Shown: positions 5,034 to 5,847 of the stretch, piece by piece
How positions within the stretch are numbered: position 1 is the first letter of the stretch
Layout: every line of letters starts with the position of its first letter
Source of the DNA: WHSM01 sp050701635
GTDB taxonomy: Bacteria > Actinomycetota > Actinomycetes > Mycobacteriales > Micromonosporaceae
NCBI GenBank assembly: GCA_050701635.1
Contig: JBOGDF010000336.1
Coordinates: 1 to 5,847 of the forward strand
Reading direction: 5' to 3'
Length of the DNA: 5,847 nt
The notes under the pieces: generated by a model
Databases searched by the model: none
The model's input: only the letters and a program-made list of their open reading frames with translations
What the model was told of the DNA's origin: nothing
Made by a program: the position numbers and the translations under genes

Positions 5034-5847
5034 TCAGCGGCGGGCGAGCGCGGCGGCGATCAGGTCGTCCGGGTCGGGGCGGTCGGTGGCCAGACGGTAG
5101 GGGCCGAGGTGGTCGACGAACCGGTGCCGGTCGGTGAGCGGCTCCAGCTCGGGGTCGTCGAGCGCGTTCTGCCAGATCAGGTCGTCGGGGGTGGCGAGCA
5201 GCGCACGGCCCAGCATCTGCCACGCCGCCGCCAGATAGCTGGCATCCAGTACGGCGCCGGCGCGGGCGTACAGGCAGGCGGCGCTGAACAGGGTGCGGGG
5301 CTCGGCGCAGGTGGGCGGCCGCTCGCTCAGCTCGGCGCGGGCCTCGTCGTGCCGGCGGGTGTCGCCGGTGAGCAGCAGGCATTTCAACCGCCGGATCCGC
5401 AGCAGCTCCAGGTCGTCGTCCAGCTCGTCCGGCGGGCCGTCGCCGGGGCTGCGCCCGGGGTTCTGCCGCAGCAGCCGGTACGCCTCGCCCCAGCTCTGCG
5501 CGGCCCGCAGGAACTGCCGGCGCGCCTCGGGTTCGCCGGCGTCCCGGCGGTGCGCGAAGCCGAGCTGCTCGTACACCCCGCCGAGGGTTACCCAGGGTCG
5601 GTGGTACGTGCCGAGGTCGGCCGCCGCCTGGCGCAGATCCTCCACGGCGCCCTGCCCGAACGCGAGCGCGTGCGGCCGCGTCTCCTTCATCGCCACCAGC
5701 GCGAGACCGCCGGCGAACAGCCGCTGCATCCCCAGCCACTGCCGGCGGTGAGCGGCCGACGGCCAGGTCCACCGGCGGCGGGTCGGGGTGGCGATCAGCT
5801 TCAGCGCGACCCGGCGTACCGCGATCCAGCGCGCCGCCACCTCCAGC
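5034..5847 (-). CDS. TPR-like helical-repeat protein, C-terminal part (5' end outside window)
   Basis: The minus strand encodes at least 270 residues of a soluble, largely helical protein that runs off the right edge. Residue numbers here count from the GTG at 5840, which is probably internal because the frame stays open to 5847 and its only GGAG lies directly against it. Helical repeat character is visible in WVTLGGVYEQLGFAHRR (83-99) followed by FLRAAQSWGEAYRLL (110-124), a tetratricopeptide-like pair. The C-terminus has the CLYARAG...W...DPELEPL pattern (189-235) and then DRHRFVDHL (237-245), typical of the last repeats of many TPR proteins, where DPDL..L..DPRF..L occurs. An acidic, Pro/Gly-rich loop (about 128-144) separates the two regions. 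No catalytic motif or membrane segment is seen; any enzymatic or NTP-binding domain would lie upstream, outside the window. It converges on the hydrogenase-like operon with a 45-base gap and is probably unrelated to it. The frame is supported by strong third-position GC. Function is not recognised. Confidence 0.72.
   Translation of the reverse strand, partial: LEVAARWIAVRRVALKLIATPTRRRWTWPSAAHRRQWLGMQRLFAGGLALVAMKETRPHALAFGQGAVEDLRQAAADLGTYHRPWVTLGGVYEQLGFAHRRDAGEPEARRQFLRAAQSWGEAYRLLRQNPGRSPGDGPPDELDDDLELLRIRRLKCLLLTGDTRRHDEARAELSERPPTCAEPRTLFSAACLYARAGAVLDASYLAAAWQMLGRALLATPDDLIWQNALDDPELEPLTDRHRFVDHLGPYRLATDRPDPDDLIAAALARR

Noticed and set aside
5020..5772. Alternative minus-strand frame at the right end
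   Set aside because: It gives an Arg/Ala/Pro-rich product. The frame ending at 5034 has better third-position GC and a TPR-like pattern.
5838..5840. GTG at 5840 as the true start of the TPR-like gene
   Set aside because: The frame is open to the window edge and the GGAG directly abuts the GTG with no spacing, so an upstream start outside the window is more likely.
1..5847. CRISPR array, tRNA or rRNA gene, insertion sequence or prophage element
   Set aside because: No spaced direct repeats, tRNA-like folds, terminal inverted repeats or transposase/integrase motifs were seen. Nearly every base is in one of six coding genes.

Overview
This 5.8 kb window is very GC-rich. Its coding frames strongly prefer G or C at the third codon position, and two of the five plus-strand genes start with GTG. 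The proteins most resemble actinobacterial versions of their families, so a filamentous or otherwise high-GC actinobacterium is likely. The exact genus cannot be read from the sequence.

Positions 1-4988 hold the distal five genes of one tightly packed plus-strand operon for a membrane complex related to complex I and hydrogenase-4/formate hydrogenlyase. In order they are the 3' end of an HyfB/NuoL-like antiporter-type subunit, an HyfC/HycD (NuoH-like) membrane anchor, an HyfE/HycP (NuoK-like) subunit, an HyfF/HycQ (NuoM/N-like) antiporter-type subunit, and an HycE/HyfG-like catalytic-arm subunit that fuses NuoC-like and NuoD-like domains. Neighbouring genes overlap by 1-4 bases or sit 2 bases apart, which implies co-transcription and translational coupling. 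From memory, the order matches the Mycobacterium tuberculosis Rv0083-Rv0087 locus (hycD, hycP, hycQ, hycE). There the NuoB-like small subunit (Rv0082) and the ArsR-type regulator Rv0081 lie upstream, and the equivalents here would lie before position 1.

The most important observation concerns the HycE-like subunit. It keeps the overall fold motifs of the [NiFe] hydrogenase large subunit but has lost all four cysteines that hold the Ni-Fe centre: the first pair is Ser199/Thr202 and the second is Ser468/Asn471. Despite names such as 'formate hydrogenlyase' or 'hydrogenase-4' it should not be a hydrogenase. It belongs with the energy-converting hydrogenase-related (Ehr) complexes, whose substrate is not established. 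The HyfF-like subunit also appears to have Gln in place of the usual ionisable TM12 residue.

After a 45-base convergent gap (4989-5033) with a possible hairpin terminator, the minus strand carries the C-terminal part of an unrelated helical-repeat (TPR-like) protein of unknown function, which runs off the right edge. No RNA gene, mobile element, CRISPR array or promoter was found. About 50 GTAC tetranucleotides, several times the compositional expectation, are scattered across both transcription units.
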